NCBI GenBank assembly: GCA_024639065.1
Contig: JAHEJC010000014.1
Span: forward strand, 1 to 39,657
DNA: 39,657 nucleotides
Reading direction: 5' to 3'
Origin: Lewinellaceae bacterium
GTDB lineage: Bacteria; Bacteroidota; Bacteroidia; Chitinophagales; Saprospiraceae
Positions 1 through 9,349 of this stretch are shown one piece after another. Made by a program: the position numbers and the translations under genes. Each line of letters opens with the position of its first letter. The first letter of the stretch is position 1. Under the pieces are notes generated by a model. It did no database searches. It worked only from the letters and a program-made list of their open reading frames with translations, and was not told the DNA's origin.

Positions 1-76
1 CTGGCAATGAACCACCTTCTCTTAGCGGTTTTATATATTGGACCACATCAACTGTTCTAATTTCCAATTTGTTCAT
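1..76 (-). CDS. HipA-like kinase family protein, N-terminal fragment (gene continues beyond left edge)
   Basis: Reverse complement from 76 reads ATG AAC AAA TTG GAA ATT AGA ACA GTT GAT GTG GTC CAA TAT ATA AAA CCG CTA AGA GAA GGT GGT TCA TTG CCA = MNKLEIRTVDVVQYIKPLREGGSLP, resembling the N-terminus of HipA-like kinase proteins (Y-[VI]-x-P-LREGGSLP). Open to the window edge. Confidence 0.62.
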   Translation of the reverse strand, partial: MNKLEIRTVDVVQYIKPLREGGSLP

Positions 77-310
77 CGAGGGCAAGATATAGAAAATTCC
101 AAATAGATAATTCAGAGAGATTAATTCGCTGAGAGATATGAAGGGTTAATGAATTGCCAAGAAGTCTCAAAGTTATTTTCAAGTTTTAAACTCTTTGCCT
201 CTTCAAGAGCTTGTTGAGTTTCAAGAAAAGAGACATGGCATAGGTGGAAGTGAAATGGTGACTCTATTTCTATTTAGATTGCATTATAATTATTAATTTC
301 AATTCTATTC

Positions 311-1792
311 ATGAAAACGATCAAATTATACTTCATTACTAGTATCCTCTCCATAACCATCGCTCAGGTTGGTTGTAAATTAAATACTGAGCAAATTCAA
401 CAATCGAGTACGCCGAATGTAATTTTCCTGCTAGTGGATGACTTGGGCTGGACTGATTTATCCTGTTATGGAAGTTCATTTTATGAAACACCCAATATCG
501 ATCGACTGGCTCAGCAAGGGATGCGATTTACCAATGCTTATGCTTCTTGCCCAGTTTGCTCGCCTACCAGGGCAAGTATATTAACCGGTAAATATCCAGC
601 GAGATTGAACATTACGGATTGGATTCCTGGCCAGGATCCAAAAAATAAAAAACTATTAGGCACGCAAGACCACCATGAATTGCCTTTGGAGGAAATCACC
701 CTGGCAGAGATATTTAAATCCATGGGTTATGCTACTGCTTTCTTTGGCAAATGGCACCTGGGTGAACAAGGTTACTATCCGGAGGATCAGGGTTTTGATA
801 TCAACAAAGGTGGTCATTGGGCCGGCCAGCCGGCCTCCTATTTTTATCCTTATAAAAATGATCGAAAGCGGTGGGATGTTCCTGGGCTGGAAGGAGGAGA
901 AGAAGGAGAATATCTCACGGATCGTCTGACCCAGGAATCCATTCAATTTATAGAAACGAATAGGGATAAACCTTTCTTACTTTATCTAGCTTACTACAAT
1001 GTGCATACGCCAATTCAAGCCAAAGAGGCTTACATTGAAAAATATAAAACCAAACTGTCTAGTACAACAATGCCTAAGGTAAATGATCGAGAAGAGCTTT
1101 ATGAGAGTAAATCTAAGATGATGCAAGACAATCCCACTTATGCAGGCATGGTTCAGAGCGTCGATGAAAGTGTAGGAGATCTACTGGATAAACTAGACGC
1201 TTTGGGTATAGCCGAAAACACTATTGTAGTCTTTACTTCCGACAATGGAGGGCTAACCACTTTGCCTAAAAAACGAACAGGTCCGACTTCTGTTGCTCCA
1301 CTTAGAGCAGGTAAGGGCTGGCTCTATGAGGGAGGCATTCGAGTTCCTACTATTATTAATTGGCCTGGGGAAATAAGACAAAATTCCATCTGCACAGAAC
1401 CCATCATCAGTACTGATTTTTATCCGACCTTACTCGATTTAGCTGGTATAGAAGTACAAAATGATCAGCCATTGGATGGTAAAAGCCTAAAACCGCTCTT
1501 GAAGGAAGAGGATCATTTTGAAAGGATAGCATTGTATTGGCATTACCCTCATTACCATGGATCGAATAATCGACCTTCTGCAGCCATTAGAGCGGATAAT
1601 TATAAATTGGTTGAATGGATGGAAGATGGGTCCACCGAACTATATAACCTCTCGAAAGATATCAGTGAGCAAATTAACCTGGTACAAGAAATGCCGGAGA
1701 AAAGGGATGAAATGAAAAAGCTATTGCACAATTGGCAGCAAGAAATAGGTGCTTTATTCCCAAAGTCAAATCCCACATATACTGAAAAGTAA
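311..1792 (+). CDS. S1-family sulfatase (arylsulfatase-like), exported
   Basis: 493 aa; N-terminal signal/lipoprotein-like segment; PNVIFLLVDDLGWTDLSCYGS metal site; formylglycine motif C-S-P-T-R-A-S-I-L-T-G; GKWHLGE; FTSDNGG; YEGGIRVP. Confidence 0.96.
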   Translation: MKTIKLYFITSILSITIAQVGCKLNTEQIQQSSTPNVIFLLVDDLGWTDLSCYGSSFYETPNIDRLAQQGMRFTNAYASCPVCSPTRASILTGKYPARLNITDWIPGQDPKNKKLLGTQDHHELPLEEITLAEIFKSMGYATAFFGKWHLGEQGYYPEDQGFDINKGGHWAGQPASYFYPYKNDRKRWDVPGLEGGEEGEYLTDRLTQESIQFIETNRDKPFLLYLAYYNVHTPIQAKEAYIEKYKTKLSSTTMPKVNDREELYESKSKMMQDNPTYAGMVQSVDESVGDLLDKLDALGIAENTIVVFTSDNGGLTTLPKKRTGPTSVAPLRAGKGWLYEGGIRVPTIINWPGEIRQNSICTEPIISTDFYPTLLDLAGIEVQNDQPLDGKSLKPLLKEEDHFERIALYWHYPHYHGSNNRPSAAIRADNYKLVEWMEDGSTELYNLSKDISEQINLVQEMPEKRDEMKKLLHNWQQEIGALFPKSNPTYTEK

Positions 1793-1857
1793 TGAAGATT
1801 GGTCTTTTTACCTTGCTTTACTTACGGAGTTCATTTCATATTTATAACAATTAGTTA

Positions 1858-4800
1858 ATGAGTTATAACTATATTAGGTTACTGGAACGTACTTGCATGT
1901 CGAATAACGCAACCATTGGTTTTCTTCTAATACTGATTTTTACAGTAACTTCTGTGCTGGGTTTTTCTCAATCAAAAAGTACTTTCAGTAATATTCAATT
2001 TATCACTTCGGACGAAGGCCTTTCTCAAAACGAAGTCACATGTATTATCCAGGATCAACTGGGATTTCTTTGGATTGGTACCCGAGGCGGACTTAATCGT
2101 TATGATGGGCATTCATTTAAGGTTTTTCAAAATGAAATAGGCAATCAAAATAGTCTAATAAATAATTCAATCGAAGCACTTTATGCAGCTGCTGATGGAA
2201 AAATATGGATTGGATCAAAGTCAAATGGATTATCTTGTTATGATCCTGAATATGATAATTTTGTTCACTTTGGAGAAGATGATCAATTTGATAAATCTAT
2301 AAGTGGTAACAGAATCATTACTATTTCTCAATCTAAAGAAGGTGATATTTGGGCTGGTACCTGGAGTAATGGTATCAATATAATCAATTTACCTACTGGC
2401 AAAATCCAGCAGCTATTGCCAGAAGTTAAAGTGAATAAAATCATTCATTCTCCTGAAGGAACAGTTTGGGCAGCTACTTCAATAGGGCTCCTAAAAATTT
2501 CCTTGGATGGAAAAGTATTAAATCAATATGAACTCCCTAACAAACAGCCTTTCGTTGATATTATTCAAGAATTAAGTTCTGGTAAATTTTTATTAGGAAC
2601 CTGGAATTTAGGTCTTTTTGAATTTGACCCGATAATGGAGGAATTTTCTAATTTAAACCATCCACAGAATATCAATGCATACGACTTGTTTCAAGAAAGT
2701 ATTCAAAAAGTTTGGATAGGATCGTGGGGTGAAGGACTATCTTTATTTAATCCGGTTGACAAATCTTTTGAATTTTATGATATAGCAAAAAATAACTTTA
2801 AAAATGTAAAAGAATTGTATAAAGATGTTCTCTGTACTTATAAGGATAACATGGGAACGCTTTGGTTAGGCACGAATGGCGGAGGATTGTGTAAAATAGA
2901 TGAAAGTAACCAACAATTTAACGCTATTGGTTCAACGAGTTTGAGTAGTCCCAGGGGACCTGCTTGGTCCATATATAAGGATCGAGATCAGATAACTTGG
3001 CTGGGTACCAAAGGGAGAAATCAAATTGACTTTAGCAGTGATGGAATCAATTTTTCAACCTTAAAATTACCGGGTATTAATGAAAACGAGAGAATTGCCC
3101 TTAAGAAAGGGATTCGCTCGATTACCCAAAGTCAGGATGGATCGATTTGGGCAGCGAGTAATTTTGGTTTACATAAAATCAATAAGCTAAATGGGAATTA
3201 TGAAATAAACAAGGTTGATTTACTTCTTCATGGTGAAAACCAGCTTGAACAGCCTATGCAAATTTCAAAACTTTACGAAACTTCTGACGGAACATTTTGG
3301 ATAGGATACCAACAGGACGGTTTAAAAAAATCTGTGAAGCCAGGTAATCCCCAAACCCAGTCATTTAAATCTTACCATCTTAGTGAAGAAGTTGGGGCTT
3401 TAAAAAGTAATAGAATAAGCGCTCTGCTTGAAGACCGAACGGGTCAATTTTGGGTCGGGACCTATGGAGGATTACATCTTTATAGACCAGGTAATGATGA
3501 TTTTATCCATTATTCTAAAAGAATAGGAGACATCCAGTCATTAAGTAGTGATATTATATTGTGTTTACACGAAGACGTAAAAGGAAATTTATGGATCGGT
3601 ACACCTAATGGTCTAAACCTAGCCATACCGGGTATTGATCAAACACTGAGTTTTTACTGTTTTCAACAAAAAGATGGACTGCCGAATAACTACATTCATG
3701 CTATTTTAGAGGATGAACAAGGTAATCTTTGGATCAGCTCAAATAAGGGTATTTCAAAATTCAACACCCAAGAAAAAGTATTCAATAACTACGATGTAAA
3801 CAACGGTTTGCAGACTAATACATTTATGGAGGATGTGGCGTTTGCTGATATAGAGGGTAAATTTTATTTTGGAAGTATCAATGGTATTACCGCATTTCAT
3901 CCTGACTCAATACACCATAAACTTAAGACACCACCGGTATATTTTACTGACTTTAGAATCTTCAATGAGCCAATAAATCTAGGAGATAAAGTATATAAAA
4001 AAACTATTCTTCATAAATCAATTGAATACAACAATGAAATTGAGCTGACTCATCAACAAAATTTTTTCTCGATCGAATACACCGCTCTGAATTTTAATTC
4101 TAGTATTCAAAGATCTTTTATTTATCGAATGAATGGTTTAGAAGAGGGCTGGAACCCAGGAGGTGTCAAAAAAAATATTACTTATACCAACTTAAACCCG
4201 GGAAAATATGAGTTTCAAGTAAAAGTTGCGGATGGCGGAGATTCCGATGAACTTACTATGTCATCCTTACTGATTACCGTGTTGCCACCCTTTTGGGCTA
4301 CCTGGCCAGCCTTTATCTTATATGTATTCATATTTATCGGATTGATGCTTTTATATAGTCATATAATAAGTCAACAAAATACCCTAAAAACACAATTGGA
4401 GCTATCAAAGCTGGTGCATGAAAAAGATACTGAAATGGCTTCAATGAAAACTCGATTTTTTACCAATATTACGCATGAATTGAGAACACCTTTGACCTTA
4501 ATAACTGGTCCTCTGGAAAAACTTATTGATGATAATAAAACCGAGGGTAAAATAAAAGACTACCTGATGATTATGCATCATCATTCCCAAAGATTACTAA
4601 ACTTAGTCAACCAATTGTTGGATTTCCGAAAAGCAGAAAGTGGCCAAATGAAACTTCAGGTAGCCAGAGGAAATATAGTACAATTTTCTAAAGAAGTCTT
4701 CCTATCATTTAGAGAGCTGGCTGAACAAAAGTCTATCGAATATAAATTTCATACCGACTTGGAAAAGATATCTCTTTATTTTGATCGTGAAAAAATGGAA

Positions 4801-6039
4801 ATTGTGTTATGTAATTTATTATCCAATGCATTTAAATATTCACGGTCAAATAGCCTGATTGAATTGACCATAAAAGTAAAATCAGGCGCAGAATTTGAAG
4901 GCTCTAAGTATTGTGAAATAGCTATAAAAGACAATGGCAATGGTATGCCTCAAGACCTGGTTGAAAAAATATTCGATCGATTCTATCAAATTTCCAATAC
5001 CCATTCTGTCAAAATGGTTGGGACCGGAATTGGTCTTGCTTTAGCAAAGAACATCGTTGATTTACATCATGGAAAGATTCAGGTAAAGAGTAAACTGAAC
5101 CTAGGTAGTGAGTTTAGAATTTTACTTTCATTTGGAAAAAATCAATACACGGCGGATCAAATAATCCAGGACTTCAAAAATGCTGAGCATAGCAGTCATT
5201 ATAGTCATCATTCTTTACCATTGAAGGAACCGATCGAAATAAAAAAGCAACAATTCTCACCAGCCCGAAATCTCAAAATGCTGGTTGTAGAGGATAATGC
5301 GGGAATTAGACAATTCATTAAGAAGATTTTTGAGGAGCACTATTTAATTTATGAGGCCCAACATGGTGAAGAAGGCCTTTTAAAAGCTAAAGAAATTGAA
5401 CCAGATATCATATTGAGTGATATCCTGATGCCCAAAATGGATGGATTGGCATTTTGTGCTTCGATTAAAGAAAATCCATCAACTGCCCACATCCCGGTTA
5501 TTTTGCTCACCTCTAGATCCAGCAATGTTTTTCAAATCAAAGGATACAATTCAGGAGCAGATATATATGTGATCAAGCCATTCAACCCAAAAGTTTTAAA
5601 AGCTCAAGTAAAAAATCTACTAGAATCCAAAACCAAGTTAAAAGATTATTACCGTAAAAATATTATCCTGGAACCTGCTGAAATTGAAATAACTTCTCTT
5701 GATACACAGTTTCTTGAAAAACTAATGCAGCTTGTAGAAGATAATTTGAATAATGAAAAACTCAACCGGGAATTTATCGCCCAAAGAATGTCGATGAGTT
5801 CCTCCACACTTTATCGAAAATTAAAATCAGTTACTGGTTACAATACGAATGCCTTCATTAGGTCCATCCGATTAAAACGCGCTGCTCAGTACATCTTAAA
5901 ATCAGAGTATCATATTTCTGAAATTGCTTATAAGGTCGGATTCAATGATCTAAAATATTTTAGAACATGTTTTAAAGCGCAGTTTGGAGTTGTTCCTTCA
6001 AAGTTTACCAAAGACGATTCTTCTCAAAAAGTGCACTAA
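1858..6039 (+). CDS. Hybrid two-component system regulator (HTCS): beta-propeller sensor + Y_Y_Y + histidine kinase + receiver + AraC-type HTH
   Basis: 1393 aa; about a dozen WIGT-type propeller motifs (FLWIGTRGGLNRYD, KIWIGSKSNGL, TLWLGTNGGGL, QFWVGTYGGL, NLWIGTPNGL); TM WPAFILYVFIFIGLMLLY; H-box NITHELRTPLTLI; DNGNGMP and GTGIGLALAKN; receiver LVVEDN...DIILSDILMPKMDG; C-terminal AraC HTH. ATG at 1897 (MSNNATIGF) is a likely alternative start in front of the signal peptide. Confidence 0.97.
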   Translation: MSYNYIRLLERTCMSNNATIGFLLILIFTVTSVLGFSQSKSTFSNIQFITSDEGLSQNEVTCIIQDQLGFLWIGTRGGLNRYDGHSFKVFQNEIGNQNSLINNSIEALYAAADGKIWIGSKSNGLSCYDPEYDNFVHFGEDDQFDKSISGNRIITISQSKEGDIWAGTWSNGINIINLPTGKIQQLLPEVKVNKIIHSPEGTVWAATSIGLLKISLDGKVLNQYELPNKQPFVDIIQELSSGKFLLGTWNLGLFEFDPIMEEFSNLNHPQNINAYDLFQESIQKVWIGSWGEGLSLFNPVDKSFEFYDIAKNNFKNVKELYKDVLCTYKDNMGTLWLGTNGGGLCKIDESNQQFNAIGSTSLSSPRGPAWSIYKDRDQITWLGTKGRNQIDFSSDGINFSTLKLPGINENERIALKKGIRSITQSQDGSIWAASNFGLHKINKLNGNYEINKVDLLLHGENQLEQPMQISKLYETSDGTFWIGYQQDGLKKSVKPGNPQTQSFKSYHLSEEVGALKSNRISALLEDRTGQFWVGTYGGLHLYRPGNDDFIHYSKRIGDIQSLSSDIILCLHEDVKGNLWIGTPNGLNLAIPGIDQTLSFYCFQQKDGLPNNYIHAILEDEQGNLWISSNKGISKFNTQEKVFNNYDVNNGLQTNTFMEDVAFADIEGKFYFGSINGITAFHPDSIHHKLKTPPVYFTDFRIFNEPINLGDKVYKKTILHKSIEYNNEIELTHQQNFFSIEYTALNFNSSIQRSFIYRMNGLEEGWNPGGVKKNITYTNLNPGKYEFQVKVADGGDSDELTMSSLLITVLPPFWATWPAFILYVFIFIGLMLLYSHIISQQNTLKTQLELSKLVHEKDTEMASMKTRFFTNITHELRTPLTLITGPLEKLIDDNKTEGKIKDYLMIMHHHSQRLLNLVNQLLDFRKAESGQMKLQVARGNIVQFSKEVFLSFRELAEQKSIEYKFHTDLEKISLYFDREKMEIVLCNLLSNAFKYSRSNSLIELTIKVKSGAEFEGSKYCEIAIKDNGNGMPQDLVEKIFDRFYQISNTHSVKMVGTGIGLALAKNIVDLHHGKIQVKSKLNLGSEFRILLSFGKNQYTADQIIQDFKNAEHSSHYSHHSLPLKEPIEIKKQQFSPARNLKMLVVEDNAGIRQFIKKIFEEHYLIYEAQHGEEGLLKAKEIEPDIILSDILMPKMDGLAFCASIKENPSTAHIPVILLTSRSSNVFQIKGYNSGADIYVIKPFNPKVLKAQVKNLLESKTKLKDYYRKNIILEPAEIEITSLDTQFLEKLMQLVEDNLNNEKLNREFIAQRMSMSSSTLYRKLKSVTGYNTNAFIRSIRLKRAAQYILKSEYHISEIAYKVGFNDLKYFRTCFKAQFGVVPSKFTKDDSSQKVH

Positions 6040-6205
6040 ACATAGGTTTAGCAGGCATTGCACTAAAATTCCCTCATGAATGCATCCATACCACCCTAAT
6101 AAATTGATGGATATTTGAAATATTTGAATCATGCATTTATTGGTGAAATACCGATCAAATAAAATTGATAACATAAAATCATTTCCACCTTTAAAATTTT
6201 AAATT

Positions 6206-9200
6206 ATGATGAAACAATCTACATGGCGCAAAATGTCATTATACCTATTTCTGTCGGTGTTCGGCACATCTTTGATGGGCCAGAATACCATTACCGGGCA
6301 AGTAATGGATAATGAAAATGTCCCATTAATTGGGGTCAACATATTAGAAATGGGTACTGCCAATGGTGCAGTAACTGATATTGATGGCAACTATGAACTG
6401 ACTGTTGGCGAAAATGCCAGCCTTACATTTAGTTATACCGGCTTTAAACCGCAAACTATAGAAGTAGATAACCAAAGGGTGATTAATGTAACCCTGGTAG
6501 AAGGAGCAGTATTGGATGAAGTAGTAGTCATTGGGTATGGTACACAACGGAAAGTTAATTTGACCGGTTCAGTATCCACTATTAAAAGTGAAGAATTGAC
6601 CGTTGTTCCAGCAGCCAGTACTTCAAGTCTATTAGCTGGTCGATTTCCAGGTGTAATTACTAACCAATTATCAGGATTACCGGGTAATGATGCGACCACT
6701 ATAAGAATAAGAGGATTTGCAGGAGAGCCTTTGATTTTAGTTGACGGGGTACAAATGACCGGAGGATTTGACCGGATTGATCCCAATGATATTGAAAGTA
6801 TGACTGTGCTCAAAGATGCTTCAGCGGCTGTTTACGGTTCACGAGCAGGTAATGGTGTCATCCTGGTAACTACCAAAAGAGGCCAAGCGGGCCCTCCAAA
6901 ATTTTCTTACGATGGTAGTGTTTCTTTTCAAGAAGCAACCTCTTTTCTTGAGCCTGTTGGCGCAGCCGATTTTGCTCAACTATTTCGCGAAGCAGATTTG
7001 TTGGACATTGGAGACATTGATGCCACATTCACTGCTGAAGATGTAGAGAACTTTAAAAATCGCGCTCCTGGTTTTGAAGGAGGTGATTGGAGAGGAGCGT
7101 TAATCAAAAATTTTGCACCAATGCAGCAACATAGTCTCAAAGCATCCGGAGGAAACGAGAGCGTGCGCTATTTTGCTTCCGTAGGTTACACGGATCAGGA
7201 AAGCTATTTCCGAACCCGCGATTTTGATTACAGCCGTTTTAATGCCAGATCCAATATTGATGTTGATGTAAATGAAAATATTAGTTTTCAAATGGACCTT
7301 TCGTACAGGGTAGACAATCGCAATTATCCACATAGTACGGGAGAAATTGGAGAGACATTTACCAATTTGGCTACTGCCCAGCCTACACTCAGAACGGAAT
7401 TCCCAGATCCTGATATTCTTCCCTGGTCCGGGTTTAATCAACGACAACCCATCGCACGTACAGATCGAGATATTATAGGAACTTGGGATCGTAGGGACGA
7501 CACCTTTAGAGGTAAATTAGGTGTATCTTACAAACTTCCATTTTTAGAAGGATTGAAAGTACGTGCCGAAATCAATACCGAACTGGTGCAACGTTCGACC
7601 AAAGTATTGAACAAAACTTATGAAGTTTTTGACTACGACTATACGACCGGTGAATATCTTAGTAAAGGTATTCGTGGCTCTCGAAGCAGCATATCGGATG
7701 CGCAATTCAGGCGACAGCAACTTTATCCTTTAATTGCTTTAGAATATGCACAAACATTTGGTGATCACGATTTTCAGTTTTTAGCATTAGCTGAGCAAAT
7801 CACCAGGGAAGAAAGCAATGTCTCTGCAAGTAGGGCAGAATTGTTGACCACCGCTATTCCTGAACTTTTTACAGGATCCCAAGATTTACAATTTGCCAAT
7901 GGTACCTCCCTGGCGGACATTGGGCGAAAGAGTGTTGTTGCCAGGTTGAATTATACATTTAGAGAACGTTATTTGTTTGAATTTGCTTTCCGAGCTGATG
8001 GGAATGTATTGTTTGCTCCCGAAACACGATGGGGTTATTTCCCCAGTGTTTCAGCGGGTTGGGTAATCTCCCGCGAACCTTTCATGGCAAATACCACTTT
8101 GTTTGACCGGTTAAAAATTCGAGCGTCATATTCTCAACTAGGAGATGATTCGGCCGATGGGCTAGATGGATTTGACTACTTATCTGGATACTCCCAGGGA
8201 GGTGTATACATACTTGGCAATAATGCTGCTCAACCACGCATAGCCACATTAGGCTTGGCTAACCCGGCTTTAACCTGGGAAGAAATCACCTTATATAATT
8301 TTGGTGTGGAAGCCTCTTTTCTGGAAGGACGTCTGACCTTTGAAACGGACATTTTCTATCGGGATCGAACCGGTTTATTGGGTCAAAATCTACGGGATAT
8401 TCCAAGTACCTTTGGAGCTGACTTACCATTGGTAAACCTAAACTCCAGAAATAATCGAGGAATTGAATTTTTATTGAGCTATCAGCAACGTATTGGAGAT
8501 CTGCGCTTAACCGTATCACCTAATTTTACGTTTGCTCGTGCCAAATGGGGTGATGTATTTGATCAGGAAGCTTTCGATGACCCGGAACAGGAAAGAATCA
8601 ATGGCCGTTCAGGACAATGGGTGAATCGCAACTTTGGATATGTGACCGATGGTATATTCATGACTCAAGAAGATATTGAAGGTCATCCTGTTGATCAGGA
8701 CGGATTAGACAATTCCACTTTGCGGCCGGGAGATTTTAAATATAAAGATCTAAACGGAGATGGCGTCCTCAATTTTAGTGATCAGGAAGTTATCGCCTTT
8801 GCTAGTGGGAATCCTGAAATGGTGTATGGGATGGGGCTCAATTTGAACTATAAAAACTTTGGTTTCAGTACTTTGCTACAAGGTGCTTCCCGATTTAGCA
8901 TCCGGATTAGTGGTAATGCTCAAACCATGTTCAGCAATTTCTCCATACCATTAACCTATCATCGGGACTTACGATGGCAGCCTGACCCCAACAATCCAAG
9001 CGTTAATATCAATCCAAATGCTGAGTTACCGGCGGCCACAACCTCCCCCGGCGCTAACAACGGTCGGAACAATGATGTATTCAGAAAAGATGTAACGTAT
9101 TTGAGGATTAAGAACATAAACCTTTACTACAATTTACCACAAAAACTGTTGTCAAGAATTGGTATTGAGAATTTTCAGATATATGCGGCAGGTTATAATC

Positions 9201-9328
9201 TGGTCACCATGTCCTCTTTGGGTATTTTCAAAAATTCTTTTGACCCTGAAGAAGGCGCATCAGGAAATCCTTCTCGGAATATACCAGTCACCCGGAATTT
9301 CACCGGAGGAATTAGAGTGACGTTTTAA
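6206..9328 (+). CDS. SusC-like TonB-dependent outer membrane receptor
   Basis: 1040 aa; signal peptide, carboxypeptidase-D-like domain (ITGQVMDNENVPLIGVNILEMGT), plug box DEVVVIGYGTQRKVNLTGSVS, DASAAVYGSRAGNGVILVTTKRG, C-terminal aromatic residue (GGIRVTF). Confidence 0.97.
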   Translation: MMKQSTWRKMSLYLFLSVFGTSLMGQNTITGQVMDNENVPLIGVNILEMGTANGAVTDIDGNYELTVGENASLTFSYTGFKPQTIEVDNQRVINVTLVEGAVLDEVVVIGYGTQRKVNLTGSVSTIKSEELTVVPAASTSSLLAGRFPGVITNQLSGLPGNDATTIRIRGFAGEPLILVDGVQMTGGFDRIDPNDIESMTVLKDASAAVYGSRAGNGVILVTTKRGQAGPPKFSYDGSVSFQEATSFLEPVGAADFAQLFREADLLDIGDIDATFTAEDVENFKNRAPGFEGGDWRGALIKNFAPMQQHSLKASGGNESVRYFASVGYTDQESYFRTRDFDYSRFNARSNIDVDVNENISFQMDLSYRVDNRNYPHSTGEIGETFTNLATAQPTLRTEFPDPDILPWSGFNQRQPIARTDRDIIGTWDRRDDTFRGKLGVSYKLPFLEGLKVRAEINTELVQRSTKVLNKTYEVFDYDYTTGEYLSKGIRGSRSSISDAQFRRQQLYPLIALEYAQTFGDHDFQFLALAEQITREESNVSASRAELLTTAIPELFTGSQDLQFANGTSLADIGRKSVVARLNYTFRERYLFEFAFRADGNVLFAPETRWGYFPSVSAGWVISREPFMANTTLFDRLKIRASYSQLGDDSADGLDGFDYLSGYSQGGVYILGNNAAQPRIATLGLANPALTWEEITLYNFGVEASFLEGRLTFETDIFYRDRTGLLGQNLRDIPSTFGADLPLVNLNSRNNRGIEFLLSYQQRIGDLRLTVSPNFTFARAKWGDVFDQEAFDDPEQERINGRSGQWVNRNFGYVTDGIFMTQEDIEGHPVDQDGLDNSTLRPGDFKYKDLNGDGVLNFSDQEVIAFASGNPEMVYGMGLNLNYKNFGFSTLLQGASRFSIRISGNAQTMFSNFSIPLTYHRDLRWQPDPNNPSVNINPNAELPAATTSPGANNGRNNDVFRKDVTYLRIKNINLYYNLPQKLLSRIGIENFQIYAAGYNLVTMSSLGIFKNSFDPEEGASGNPSRNIPVTRNFTGGIRVTF

Positions 9329-9349
9329 TCAAATTTTAAATCAAGAAAA

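Noticed and set aside
538-946. Minus-strand ORFs 538-723 and 656-946 and + ORF 675-929 overlapping the first sulfatase
   Set aside because: Shadow ORFs inside a convincing sulfatase frame; low-complexity translations with no recognisable motif.
2041-3780. Repeated WIGT/GLxxYD-encoding units in the HTCS as a possible DNA repeat array
   Set aside because: These are diverged beta-propeller blades at protein level, not nucleotide repeats; standard HTCS architecture.
6199-7447. Minus-strand ORFs (6199-6390, 6344-6547, 6433-6813, 7100-7447) inside the SusC gene
   Set aside because: Antisense frames of a clear TonB-dependent receptor; no independent protein signatures.
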